A stretch of 64,000 nucleotides of DNA from Notospermus geniculatus (GCA_002633025.1 NMRB01000587.1:123184-187183); one strand, 5' to 3'. Counted from the stretch's first letter, positions 35,401 to 45,617 are shown. Numbers and translations are program-made. The notes: a model not told the origin generated them from the letters alone.

Positions 35401-36616
35401 AGAAATAGCCTCGTCGATGTCTCGTCCCGATTAGAATACTTTAATCATCATCTTTTTACCTGTTTTCATGGGCATCTTCTCCACGTCCGCCATTTTGAAT
35501 CGGTGAGGAGTAAAATGCCGACCGGCGAGTGCAGCTGCCTGGGGGGAAAAATCGGCGAGGTTGCTACTGATTCTCCACGGTGAACAGTGGTGGTACTTAG
35601 ATCATTAACTACATGTTATGTATTGTAATGACAACTTACCCTCCACTCTTTCCAGAGGAAGACCCTGAAAAATGAAAAACAGACCATGATATCTGATGGG
35701 ACCTCAGTATTAGCGTCCTTTTCTTTGGGAAATGGAGGGTAGGGGGAGGGATTTTTTTTTTAAAGATTTTTTTTCTTTGGTGGCTGGTTTGGAGTGTCAA
35801 ATCCACAGGCGGGAACATTTCTAAATTTGTATTTCTTGCCCTCCTGCTCTTCATATTCTTAAACAGTCTATTTAGAAGTCAAGAAACAATACCGGTATAT
35901 TTTCATTCACAATACAGTTGCCATGCTTGCAGGGCGCCAAGCGCCAGCATCCAATCAGATCGCAGAAAATGACCACATGACCAAAGTCATCGTCAAACGA
36001 GAGTATTTTTAGAAACGATGGATCCAACAAAATCCTCAATCACCGGCATCAATAAAGCGCCTCTTTTACGTTCCTGACATGCAAGGGCATGATAGGCCTA
36101 GGTAGGGCCTAGCTAGACATGTGCTAGACGAAATATATCAAAAATTGAAATGGAGAGAATGCGATAGAAGAACGGCGTAGCTCAGCTTGATTTGGCGCGT
36201 TTTGGGGCAGGTTTTTTGGGGAAAAAATTGGGTCGGGACCATTTTCGGGGGTCGGGCGGGGACGATTCACCTGCCAAAAGGCCAGGCCAGATCAGAAGAG
36301 CCAGGGCCAGGGCAGGGCGCACGACGATCCAGGCCAACACAACAGATGAACTGCCTAAAATACATAGCCTACATGACATATAGGCCTACATCAGTGCATG
36401 GGGGATGTATGTTATGTTGTGTGCATGTATGTACTACATGGCAGGTTATACAGAGCATCCATCCAGCATGTCCACAGCACAGTGCACAACGTAACGTGCA
36501 GTGCAGTGCAGTGGCCAGTCATGCAGTGCATATGCATCAAATTCAATAACGAAAAATAAGCAGCAACGCAGAAAAAGTGCTGTTGCCACTCACTTACCTG
36601 ACGTAGATTCTGACAT
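20496..36616 (-). CDS. KIF15: Kinesin-like protein KIF15 (kinesin-12), 33 coding exons, 1,395 aa
   Basis: KIF15 is a plus-end-directed spindle motor that helps maintain spindle bipolarity alongside Eg5. The exons, 5' to 3', are 36598-36616, 35640-35664, 35065-35245, 34858-34934, 34509-34647, 34140-34421, 33868-33975, 33602-33727, 33275-33333, 32999-33062, 32676-32787, 32341-32465, 32086-32247, 31608-31824, 30539-30660, 30171-30350, 29863-30054, 29487-29594, 29254-29359, 29003-29133, 28623-28898, 28247-28417, 27918-28145, 27638-27715, 27419-27466, 27130-27263, 26839-26929, 26451-26539, 26019-26144, 25706-25777, 25445-25538, 25178-25309 and 20496-20609. All phases agree and no internal stop occurs. 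The motor is residues 15-360: VFVRVRPP, P-loop [16 protein letters not shown] (switch I), LVDLAGSE (switch II). A short neck and a long coiled-coil stalk follow, with the KIF15-typical ITTPTK segment. Vertebrate KIF15 is about 1,390 residues, so the model is complete. Boundaries may be off by a base. Confidence 0.9.
20792..21043. mobile_element. 252-bp MITE with ACCGTAATTTTCG / CGAAAATACGGT termini
   Basis: The left end ACCGTAATTTTCGGGCTATA and the right end TATAGTCGCGAAAATACGGT are inverted repeats. The interior repeats GCGCCTTAT motifs. The left end is missing in unit A. The superfamily is not assigned. Confidence 0.6.
22712..23056. mobile_element. 345-bp element with CAGGGTTC/GAACCCTG ends, present only in unit B
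   Basis: It begins CAGGGTTCGTACACCT and ends with AGGTGCTTG-like sequence in reverse, then TGTATGAACCCTG. CTTGA is duplicated on both sides (22707-22711 and 23057-23061). The empty site in unit A near 11905 has CTTGA once. Termini of the CAGGG type with 5-bp duplications fit some hAT-like groups. No transposase is present, so it is a non-autonomous element. Confidence 0.8.
23391..23828. other. Replaced segment after a single-N join in unit B
   Basis: After the N at 23391, about 437 bp have no counterpart in unit A, while about 90 bp of unit A (from 12237) are missing. The segment contains ACCGCCCGGACCCCGACCGC-type G/C-rich repeats. It ends with the right half of the GTTAGCGCTAAC MITE (23784-23828). 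Either a mobile element inserted here or the assembler joined unrelated sequence. Confidence 0.5.
26930..27129 (-). other. U12-type AT-AC intron of KIF15
   Basis: No GT donor fits the end of the exon 27130-27263. The sequence reads GAACTGAAAAA then ATATCCTTTT, the minor-spliceosome donor consensus. The 3' end reads TCCTTAAC, ten bases, then AC before AGTGAAAGAG. The branch-site motif and its short distance to the AC end match U12 introns. Splicing at these sites preserves the frame (LKKVKEER). An AG two bases further would break it. Confidence 0.75.
29165..29222 (-). repeat. tRNA-like SINE fragment in KIF15 intron
   Basis: On the minus strand it reads GTGGTGGCGTAGTGGTGAGA (A-box-like), followed by ACTCGAGAGGCCATGGGGTTGATTC (B-box-like, split here as ACTCGAGAGG and GGGGTTGATTC). 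It is too degenerate for a tRNA gene. Confidence 0.45.
30715..30880. mobile_element. Penelope-type 3' end in inverted arrangement
   Basis: A perfect inverted repeat at 30795-30851 (CCTCAGGCACTTTTCAGTTG and its complement) joins two copies of an element end. The left part, 30720-30792, matches the tail of the unit A Penelope-like insertion (ATTGACACACAAA, AAGAAGTCAA, TTGACCCC). The right part reads CTGAGGAAGACCCC-GG-TTGGGGTC. It lies in a KIF15 intron between 30660 and 31608. Confidence 0.6.
31863..31990. repeat. Short imperfect tandem repeats (CATATTGCATCTTGCA)
   Basis: TTGCCATATTGCATCTTGCA occurs twice and related pieces flank it, within a KIF15 intron. Minor, non-coding. Confidence 0.4.
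32999..35245 (-). other. KIF15: KIF15 motor-domain exons
   Basis: Eight exons encode the kinesin motor. [14 protein letters not shown] opens it. [12 protein letters not shown] is the ATP P-loop, at an exon start (34647). [13 protein letters not shown] carries switch I in the exon 34140-34421. [15 protein letters not shown] is switch II in 33868-33975. [20 protein letters not shown] spans 33602-33727 into 33275-33333. [20 protein letters not shown] closes the motor in 32999-33062. All catalytic residues are present, so an active motor is expected. Confidence 0.9.
35460..35493 (-). other. Extra first-exon-like ORF, unit C only
   Basis: Minus-strand ATGGCGGACGTGGAGAAGAT ([12 protein letters not shown]) ends at a GTAAAA donor in phase 1. 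The next KIF15 exon (35065-35245) needs phase 2, so it does not fit that gene. It lies in a stretch bounded by the N at 35349 and absent from unit D. It is probably a first exon of another gene brought in by misassembly or insertion. Confidence 0.35.
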
Positions 36617-36850
36617 ATTTGCTTGATATTCACTGAAAAATAGAGGATCTAGATTTATTGCACATAAAACGATGCATTTGAATGAGTTCGGAAAACCGTA
36701 AAAGTAAAATTATGGCGGCTTTCGTTGTTACCGGACACAGATTCCACCACTGCCGGGAAAGGTCTTCGGGCTGAGAGACAGGACGTCACGGAGGCGAAGA
36801 CGAAAAACGTTCCAATTTCACTACATTAGAGGAGAAACATGAACCAGAAG
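36617..36850 (-). promoter_or_regulatory. Candidate KIF15 promoter with YY1-like motif
   Basis: This CpG-containing segment directly upstream of the KIF15 ATG is conserved in unit D (40862-41090). The plus strand at 36707-36720 reads AAATTATGGCGGCT, close to the YY1 consensus AANATGGCGGC. No TATA box is evident. The transcription start is not determined. Confidence 0.3.
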
Positions 36851-36989
36851 CAAACTTGACGCAGGGAAGTGAGGCCCTTAATCATTGATTGGCACAGGGG
36901 TCTGGGCTGTTAATCAGTAGAGTAGACCTATAGGCCTAGCCCTACAGGGGGCCTAAATCTGAGGAAAAGCCCCTTTTTATAGAACCAAA

Positions 36990-37294
36990 GAAACGAGCAA
37001 ATCCAAAATGTGATATTCATATCTATATATTACACTATATACACGGTACAAACGTTTTCGGCAGCATCCTGCTAGCCCTCATCAGGTAAAATGAGAAATA
37101 TTACAAATTGAAGAAAGACTGGAGCATTAACATAACAGCAATAATACAATGTGTTAATGCTCCAGTCTTTCTTCAATTTGTAATATTTCTCATTTTACCT
37201 GATGAGGGCTAGCAGGATGCTGCCGAAAACGTTTGTACCGTGTATATAGTGTAATATATAGATATGAATATCACATTTTGGATTTGCTCGTTTC
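36990..37294. mobile_element. 305-bp near-perfect palindrome with hammerhead-like cores (Penelope-type?)
   Basis: Arms of about 140 bp are mirror copies around 37142, starting GAAACGAGCAAATCC and ending GGATTTGCTCGTTTC. Each arm, read outward, contains CTGATGAGGGCTAGCAGG followed by ATGCTGCCGAAAACGTTTGT. The structure is absent from unit D (about 41226) and abuts the N gap, as expected if the palindrome stopped the assembly. Confidence 0.65.
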
Positions 37295-37454
37295 NNNNNN
37301 NNNNNNNNNNNNNNNNNNNNNNNNNNNNNNNNNNNNNNNNNNNNNNNNNNNNNNNNNNNNNNNNNNNNNNNNNNNNNNNNNNNNNNNNNNNNNNNNNNNN
37401 NNNNNNNNNNNNNNNNNNNNNNNNNNNNNNNNNNNNNNNNNNNNNNNNNNNNNN
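37295..37454. other. Assembly gap (160 N)
   Basis: Run of N directly after a 305-bp palindrome and before a C homopolymer. Unit D has about 250 bp of unique sequence at the equivalent place (about 41226-41475). Confidence 0.95.
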
Positions 37455-38313
37455 CCCCCCCCCCCCCCCCAGGTCTTCTTGTGTTTGGTAGTACCTCCCT
37501 CTGACTTTGCTTCAGTTTGGCACAAACTCTAGTTTTTGGGGGCCATTGCACCCCTCCCTCCCCACTCCATTGTGGGACTTTTCAGAGAGGAGGTTAGGAA
37601 TTCATAACTTCAGATGTGACCGACACCACAGGGTTTTTAATCCCAACTTCCAAAGACAATCTTCTCAGATAAACAAGAAACAGGAATAAAAACAAAAAAA
37701 ACAGGATGCAGAAATTGTAGAAATGAAGAAATATTTACTCATTGTTGATACAATACATCAACTATGTCACAGTACATTTCTTAGAGAGAGACACAATGAG
37801 GCGGAGCTTAATATGCAAAATACTTGTACCCTGGCTGAGCCAATGAGCACCAAGTAGGTTACATAATATGCTGCATTGGTAAAGCAGGGATCAGACATGA
37901 GTGGACGTTCACTTGCAGGCTGTCATCATGCTATTTTAAGGTTGTATTCCGTTTATCTCGCCCTCAGCGGCCAGGTCATGGCGAATTCTACAGACTGAAC
38001 TCCACCTGTGTTTTCCTCCAGAAAAGTGCTTTTTTGTAACGGCTACTCAATGGTTGTTGCTGACGACAACAGACTGTGATGAAAATACCTGAACAGCCTG
38101 TAGGCTGAGATCCATCCACCAACAGAAGTACAATGGCAAAGAAGTTGAGAAGAACAATGATTTAAAGACGATTGTCTTCAAAGACCCAAACAGCTTAGGC
38201 GACACTTATTTTATTTCTTGTTTTACGGATCCGCCGCACTTGTTTTTCCGATTTTGGAAAATAAAAATAATTGAAAAAATGGCATTATTTTTTTGCCGCC
38301 GCCCACAAACTGA

Positions 38314-40861
38314 TCCGTCAAACCTTCGACGAACACCCCACGTTTCATGTTCTCGCGAAGTTGTAACGTCGACGATGCAGGGTCCAGAAGATCAAAAATC
38401 TGCTCATTGTAAATCTCAAGGAATGAACATTTACACAAAAATTCATACGTTTCGCCATACTGAAATAGGAAATAGCATTATGGGTAATACGCAGACAGGG
38501 GCGGGGGAAAACTGAAATATTTTATTTCGAGAATACAAAACACTTACCATTTCCTTGTTCCTCTGGACCAAATTAAACAAATATTCAAACCCTCTCGGGA
38601 TGACTCCCCTCAAAGGATGCTGGAAGTCTTCGTATTCCTCCGACGGGCCAATCATCGTGAACGTCTTTCCTGATCCAGTCTGGCCGCTGCAAATGAGATG
38701 GTTGACGAATAGAGCATTTATCACGTTTCCCATATTAAAACTAATATAAAGTGAAGCCACAGGCAGTGAAAACTACATACCAAAATCAAGTACAATACCA
38801 GGGCTTTCATTAATTTCTGATGTCAGGGTGTCATTGACTTCCACTGTTTTTTCCCAATGCGTCAATGACTCCCATCCCTGGAGGCCAATGCATCACCTGA
38901 CTCCCTCATTTTGTGGTCAATGCGTATTGCCTTATTCACCATTATATATAGTCTGATCTTTTTTCCTTTTTTGACATGACGACTTGTCTGTGTTTGTATC
39001 GAAAACTTCAAATAAAACACTGGTTTTCTCTTGCTTGTTGGTACCTTACATCATAAATCAATGGGTCTTCTCGCGAGGGACAGGCCGGAAAACAATGTTC
39101 ACGGATTTAAATAGAGTAAGCTGCCACGCCATACAGAACAGACAGAAAGCCACGTGCTATGATAAAAGTCACGAAAATGAATGGTGACGTCAGCGGTGTT
39201 GCCGCCTGGTGCTGAATAATTGTGTGATTAGTGTATTGTGTGAATACGATCGTCAACAGAAAGTCAGGCGGCTGTGCGCTGTCATTTGGCTATAATACTA
39301 AGACGGAAACATCTTCCCGCCGCCGGGGTTGGGCGATTCAGGAATACGGCCAGGAGCGGGATGCCGATGCGTATTTCGATGATCATATAATAATTTTAGA
39401 GCGTATTTGACTTCTTTGAAGTGCAAGGCAATGCGTATTTGACGAACACTGCTATTCTTTTCGTGCGTAAATTGAGATTTCAGTGCGTAAAATACGTCCA
39501 TACGCACGCTATTGAAAGCCCTGCAATACACCAACACCCCACAGCAGAAGCCCACGTCCTTAAGACAGGGAGGTTCCACAATGCCTGATTACTTACTATG
39601 CAAATATAGTCCCATTGTAACCTCCAACAGCACTCTCAATAATACGCTTCCCGACACTAGCAAAAACTGTCTCCTGAAAATGAAATTCACATTATCAATA
39701 TTACAGTACATGTACCTACATAAAAGATGCCATTCTGAAATTCAAATTCTAATCTGGCTGAGGTGTCAGCTTTGTGAGATTCCATTGCACAAGGTAAAAT
39801 CAAAATTTGTACAGACCTGGGTCACATCTTTATCGACGACTTGATCAAACGTAAACACCTTGGGATCAGGTTTACAGTGCATTATGATGGCATTCTGTGG
39901 CTCATCAACATGGAGGCATGCATCTGAACTGATCGCATTGGCTATGGTATAATCTGGTGGGCGGACACGGACAAAAACTCTAATGGCATCACCATCGCTG
40001 GAAAAAATAACAGGACTGATTGATATGTAAACGTTCGGGATCGAGTAGGCTTACCACAGATCTTAACTCATTCTGAATCAAAATTTCCTTCTTTAAACAG
40101 TGGTGGTACTTAGATCATTAACTACATGTTAGGTACAACTTACCCTCCACTCTTTCCAGAGGAAGACCCTGAAAAATGGAAAACAGACCATGATATCTGA
40201 TGGGACCTCAGTATTAGCGTCCTTTTCTTTGGGAAATGGAGGGTAGGGGGAGGGATTTTTTTTAACGATTTTTTTTTCTTCGGTGACTGGTTTGGAGTGT
40301 CAAATCCACAGGCGGGAACATTTCTAAATTTGTATTTCTTGCCCTCCTGCTCTTCATATTCTTAAACAGTCTATTTAGAAGTCAAGAAACAATACCGGTA
40401 TATTTTCATTCACAATACAGTTGCCATGCTTGCAGGGCGCCAAGCGCCAGCATCCAATCAGATCGCAGGGCTTAACTGCATAATCCCCCACCACAGGGTC
40501 AGTGTTAAGGGCCATTGTTAGGGTCAGGAACAGTCTTAGGGCTATTGTTAGGGTAAGGAACAGTGTTGGTGGTGGGGGATAATCAATGCAAAAATGCCCC
40601 AGGGGGCACGACGCGACGATCCAGTCCAACACCACAGATGAACTGCCTAAAATACATAGCCTACATGACATATAGGCCTACATCAGTGCATGGGGGATGA
40701 ATGTTATGTTCAAGTGTGTGCATGTATGTACATCCCGACATGGCAGGTGCACAGTGCAGTGCCAGTGCAGTGGCCAGTGCATCAAATTCAGTAACGAAAA
40801 ATAAGCAGCAACGCAGAAAAAGTGCTGTTGCCACTCACTTACCTGACGTAGATTCTGACAT
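38314..40861 (-). pseudogene. KIF15: KIF15 first exons, extra copy in unit D
   Basis: Exons 40843-40861 (ATG), 40144-40168, 39817-39997, 39597-39673, 38548-38686 and the truncated 38314-38459 match the unit C exons in length and phase. The P-loop exon is intact. The frame is lost where the sixth exon breaks off after GVFVEGLTD and runs into junction sequence. As a stand-alone gene it would encode less than half the motor. As the other haplotype it would be the normal start of KIF15. Confidence 0.75.
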
Positions 40862-42215
40862 ATTTGCTTGATATTCACTGAAAAATAGAGGATCTAGCTT
40901 TATTGCACATAAAACGATGCATTTGAATGAGTTCGGAAAACCGTAAAAGTAAAATTATGGCGGCTTTCGTTGTTACCGGTCACAGATTCCACCACTGCCG
41001 GGAAAGGTCTTCGGGCTGAGAGACAGGACGTCACGGAGGCGAAGACGAAAAAAACGTTCCAATTTCACTACATTAGAGGACAAACATGAACCAGAAGAAA
41101 ACTTGACGCCGGGAAGTGGGGCCCTTAATCATTGATGGGCACAGGGGTCTGGGCTGTTAATCAGTAGAGTAGACCTATAGGCCTAGCCCTACAGGGGGCC
41201 TAAATCTGAGGAAAAGCCCCTTTTCAAAACAACACCCTCAGCCATGGATATACTTGAGAAGAGTGTTTCTATACCCCCTCCCAATCTTTTGTCCCTGAGG
41301 GACAACAGCCAAGGTTTTGAAAACTTTTTTGGAGACGGGGCCTGGGGCAAATTGCTGTCATTTAAATTAAGTCATCATTCAACACAAGCAGGGTGCCACT
41401 GCGCCTTTGTATCTGGCACCGTCTTTCATCTCATGTCTGGCAGTGTCTTCCTGCATCTCCTTTTGTCTGCTGGTGTGCCCCCCCCCCCAGGTCTCCTTGT
41501 GTTTGGTGGTACCTCCCTCTGACTTTGCTTCAGTTTGGCAAAACTCTAGTTTTTGGGGGCCATTGCACCCCTCCCTCCCCACCCCATTGTGGGACTTTTC
41601 AGAGAGGAGGTTAGGAACACTGAATAATTCATAACTTGATGTGACCGACCCCACAGGGATTTTAATCCCAACTTCCAAAGACAATCTTCTCAGATAAACA
41701 AGAAACAGGAATAAAAAACAAAAACAGGAGGCAGAAATTGTAGAAATGAAGAAATATTTACTCGTTGATACAATACATCAACTATGTCACAGTACATTTC
41801 TTAGAGAGACACAATGAGGCGGAGCTTAATATGCAAAATACCTGTACCCTGGCTGAGCCAATGAGCACCAAGTAGGTTACATAATATGCTGCATCGGTAA
41901 AGCAGGGATCAGACATGAGTGGACGTTCACTTGCAGGCTGTCATCATGCTATTTTTAGGTTGTATTCCGTTTATCTCGCCCTCAGCGGCCAGGTCATGGC
42001 GAATTCTACAGACTGAACTCCACCTGTGTTTTCCTCCAGAAAAGTGCTTTTTTGTAACGGCTACTCAATGGTTGTTGCTGACGACAACAGACTGTGATGA
42101 GAATACCTGAACAGCCTGTAGGCTGAGATCCATCCACCAACAGAAGTACAATGGCAAAGAAGTTGAGAAGAACAATGATTTAAAGACGATTGTCTTCAAA
42201 GACCCAAACAGCTTA
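38314..42215. repeat. Tandem duplication unit D (KIF15 5' region)
   Basis: Second copy of unit C, separated from it by a 116-bp junction stretch (38198-38313) of unclear origin. It begins in mid-exon. At its right end it continues into unique sequence. It has its own piece at about 40468-40605 with GTTAGGGT-type repeats. Confidence 0.85.
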
Positions 42216-42551
42216 CTCCCCATTTTGCCTCCAACTCCAGTCAGTCTGTTCAGCATACCAGATTGGTCCAGCCAGGCTAATGAGAATTCAATGTATCATC
42301 ACTCCAAACACCTTATCATAATTCACCAGACTACAAACCCGAAAATCTTTGGGTGCCACATTTATTTCTGCATTTTTCACTGCCTTTAACCAAAATACTA
42401 ATAAACATCAAAATCCACATTTTTTTAAATAACATTTCAATGCAAATTTAGTGGTCACACCACAGAAATTTCCGGGTTTACAGTATTGTGGTAACATATT
42501 AAAACACCACATACACATTAACTAATGTTTACTTCACATCAACTAATAATA

Positions 42552-42980
42552 TTATAGTGGAACCTCTCTATTAAGGACACCTTCAGGACTAAGACATTTA
42601 GGCCCGTATGCACCAACCTCAGATTAGCCCCAATTCGGCTTAAGCCCAACTTAAGCTCCAGCTTAACTTTTGATCCTATTGCACCAACCACAGTTGATCC
42701 AGAAGTCGGGCTTAAGCTCTTGAATAACAATGCTGAAGTTTAGGATCAACTCCGGCTTAAGCTCTTGACATGCTTGAATAACAGCTTAAGTTATGGATCA
42801 GATAAGCTACAGCTTAAACCCAAGTTCGGATTAGTTGGTGCATACGGGCCTTAGAGATCAGATGCTGTCCTTAATTGAGAGGCATCAAAATGAATAGAAC
42901 GTCCAATTTTGGGCCTTTTAATCATGGTGTCCTTAAGAGGACTGTCCTCTTAGCAGAGGTGTCTGCTATAGGTCCCACTG
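42552..42980. mobile_element. TAGTGGAACCTCTCTATTA element interrupted by another MITE
   Basis: The left end AGTGGAACCTCTCTATTAAG and the right end CTTAGCAGAGG...GGTCCCACT are inverted. The same family is at 56096-56299, where it is uninterrupted at about 204 bp. Here a 250-bp MITE (42601-42850) has inserted into it, giving a relative age. Confidence 0.65.
42601..42850. mobile_element. 250-bp MITE, GGCCCGTATGCACC termini, TTA duplication, nested
   Basis: It begins GGCCCGTATGCACCAACCTC and ends TTGGTGCATACGGGCC. TTA flanks both ends (42598-42600 and 42851-42853). The interior repeats CTTAAGC motifs. A TTA 3-bp duplication is typical of PIF/Harbinger elements. Confidence 0.75.
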
Positions 42981-43385
42981 TACAAACAAAATAATTAATT
43001 CATAAAGAGTGAAGACTTGATCAGTGTTCACAACATCTCATGATAGAGTGTGAATTTCACTCCACGCTATAACTGGTCTAATACATTTCAGTGTGCCGGA
43101 GATTAATTCACAGAATACAACTTTCCACATAAATTAGGGCCTATGATAGTTCACTTCCAGTGCAGTATCGAAAAATGAATTGTGAACACTAAAATGAATG
43201 TATCAGATTATGTTTAACATGCAACACAACCAGTTCGAAATCAGAAGAAATTCAGAATGAAATGACGTCTATTTTGATTACAGGTTTATATCTTAATCAT
43301 CATCTCAATCATTTTCTATTTGATTTTCAAAAACTGTAGAAAAACATCAATACACTGGATGGGTATTAAGATCAAATCACACTTT

Positions 43386-43894
43386 GGGCCGTATTTTAGA
43401 ATGTTCCTTAACATAAAGGTCGACCTTAAATCTATTGTTCTCGATGGTTTTACAATCGACTCAAAGGCAGGTCGACCTTAAAGCGAATGGCTCGCAGGGT
43501 TTGTTTACATCTTTGGTGGTACCTTCCATAAAGGGTGAATCTAGCCTCCAGGCAAAGCCGTGCTCCAGCCATATGCAACACCTGTGCAAATATGCAAATG
43601 TAAACACTGGGGACGAGGTTCGATTAAAAATTTGTTAAAATGGGTTAATGACGTTTTCAAATTCAGTAGGTCAAGATGTACATTTTGTACTATTCCCATT
43701 GATTTTGAAGCGGCAGATTTTGCACAATGCGCCTCCGAAGTTTGGCTGTCTAATGCATTTCCCATTAAACTAAAATCCTTCTTTTGCCTTTTTCTCAAAA
43801 TGGTGCTTGATATCGATGACCAACTGTCATGGCGCCACAACAAACCCCGCGAGCCATTCGCTTTAACATTAAGGAACGTTCTAAAATATGACCC
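43386..43894. mobile_element. About 0.5-kb element with GGGCCGTATTTTAGAA ends
   Basis: The left end GGGCCGTATTTTAGAATGTT is mirrored imperfectly by AACGTTCTAAAATATGACCC on the right. The inner arms GTCGACCTTAA and GAGCCATTCGCTTTAA also repeat in inverted form. Coding potential is nil. Confidence 0.55.
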
Positions 43895-44633
43895 ACTGTG
43901 TGTGTGCAGCACACTTTTATTGATACAATCATGCGGAGGATCTGAACACACTCTCTACATTATCAATTGAAAGAATTTGAGAGATTTGCAATTTGGCACA
44001 TGAAAACTGAAACCCACCACCCAAATGTTAATGCTACCTTTCGATAGGAAGTCGAACTTCAATAAACAGTGTACATACGAAGATGACCAGACACCAGTGA
44101 CACACAATAAGTTAAATGCTCTTACATGAAGTCATGGATGGTCGCTTTGGACCAGGTTATTTAATTATTGGTTGGCATCACAAATTGCAGAGTAACTCCA
44201 GTGGAGTCTAAAACCAAAGTGGTTTTCATGTTTCCCGCATGGTTTCCCCACGCCAGTTCATTCTCACTGAAGGTACCTCTTCGTATGAGACTCTTCTTAC
44301 TCAAACTGGCTCTCAAGCCCAACTTAAGAAATCTCTCAGGTGAACGGGCCTAACAGCACAAGTCGAGAACTTTGGTGTGCAATGCCATCATGCAACAATG
44401 CCAGCGTATAGTTCAGTTTTAGATATTGGCCTAAAACACTACTTTCATTGTTCATCGGGGACGCAAACGAACACAACAACATACTGTACCGGTAGTACAA
44501 AAAATATCTTGTTCACCGAGTGAGATTCTGAGCAGATATTTTGATAGATTTGATTGTGAATGCCATGTTGTATAGGGCTAACTTGGTGAAAGGTACGAAG
44601 CCGTGACGTTCTGGTACAGAAAGTCATGACTGT

Positions 44634-44688
44634 CAGTGACTGCCTTTTGGCACAAAGAAAACAGCTCGCCTCAAAAGGCAGTCACTGA
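44634..44688. repeat. Short hairpin CAGTGACTGCCTTTTG
   Basis: CAGTGACTGCCTTTTG and its exact complement CAAAAGGCAGTCACTG are separated by about 23 bases. No flanking duplication was identified. Confidence 0.5.
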
Positions 44689-45100
44689 ATTGACTCAGTC
44701 ATGTGTTTGCCAAACTGCGAGAGACAATCCTTTTCGTTGTTTGTATTCATCATGGGGGTCAAGGCAGGAGGTCAAATGTCATGATGACTTCCGTCTTGTC
44801 CTAGTTCGATGGGATATGATTAATATTCCCACGTTTTGGCAAATGCTGGGCCTTGTTGAGCTCAGCTAGGTCTAGACTGAACACACTGTTATTCCGCCCT
44901 TTGATTGAATTCAAGAAAAACTTTGCACACTTTTCTATGAACTCTTTAAGTACTCCTAATTTAAGCATTAAATAAAAGAAACATGAATAAGATTTACAAA
45001 TAAAATCCCCACCTATTATGTATATCGTGATAATACAATAACACAGTGACAAGTAGATTTATGTTGTGACCTTCTCATCACACAACATGAGCTAAATGAA

Positions 45101-45247
45101 TTCAGGGTCCACGCCTTAAAGAATTCAGGGTCCTCGCCTTAAAGAATTCAGGGTCCACACCTTAAAGAATTCAGGGTCCTCGCCTTAAAATTCAGGGTTC
45201 ACACCTTAAAGAATTCAGGGTCCTCGCCTTAAAATTCAGGGTTCACA
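45101..45247. repeat. 23-bp minisatellite, about six to seven units
   Basis: Units of GAATTCAGGGTCCTCGCCTT plus AAA repeat in tandem, alternating TCCTCG and TCCACA variants; two units lack the leading GA. Non-coding. Confidence 0.8.
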
Positions 45248-45530
45248 CATAATAAAGACACAAAATATCAACTTAACACTCCCGATGGATATGACCTGCA
45301 GATCATCCAAAGTGACCCGCTGCAGGCCCAAAAGGTTTAAGTTTACAACGTGAATTGGCAGCCGGATTTTGCCATCGGACATCCTCGCTAGAAATAATGG
45401 CGAGAGGAATACAGTAACACCATCCACTCGTTCTGATCTAGTATAACTTTTGTACACGGAACATAACACAACAACAAAGTACCAATGATATCAATTCACA
45501 CTTCTTGCCTTCAGTGTGTTTTCGTTTTTT

Positions 45531-45617
45531 ATACGGCTATTTTTATTTTGCGGAACGGAACAATGATCTGGGACGAGGTTGTTCCATTCCGTTCCGCATA
45601 ATACAGATAGCCTTTTT
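45531..45617. repeat. Imperfect hairpin with AACGGAACAA arms
   Basis: GCGGAACGGAACAA and TTGTTCCATTCCGTTCCGC face each other across about 22 bases, with GGCTAT/ATAGCC further out. It is probably a small MITE. Confidence 0.5.

Larger units (their letters stand above)
34276..38197. repeat. Tandem duplication unit C (KIF15 5' region)
   Basis: Direct repeat of unit D (38314-42215). It covers the right half of the exon at 34140-34421 through KIF15 exon 1 and about 1.5 kb of upstream sequence. Specific to this copy are a stretch with an extra exon-like ORF (35349-35587), a different 0.35-kb piece at about 35967-36310 and the palindrome at 36990-37294, followed by an N gap. This copy is contiguous with the rest of KIF15. 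Confidence 0.85.

Noticed and set aside
35460-35493. Alternative first exon of KIF15
   Set aside because: It ends in phase 1 whereas the following KIF15 exon requires phase 2, and it is absent from the other copy.
36187-36549. 120-codon plus-strand open frame upstream of KIF15 exon 2
   Set aside because: It spans unit-C-specific sequence and TGCAGTGCAG-type simple repeats; the frame is not preserved in unit D.
43541-43970. Mirror-image open frames of 136 codons on both strands
   Set aside because: They are the two strands of an inverted-repeat element (43386-43894); symmetry explains the long frames.
45101-45247. Short direct repeats resembling a CRISPR array
   Set aside because: 23-bp units are contiguous without spacers and no cas-like gene is near.
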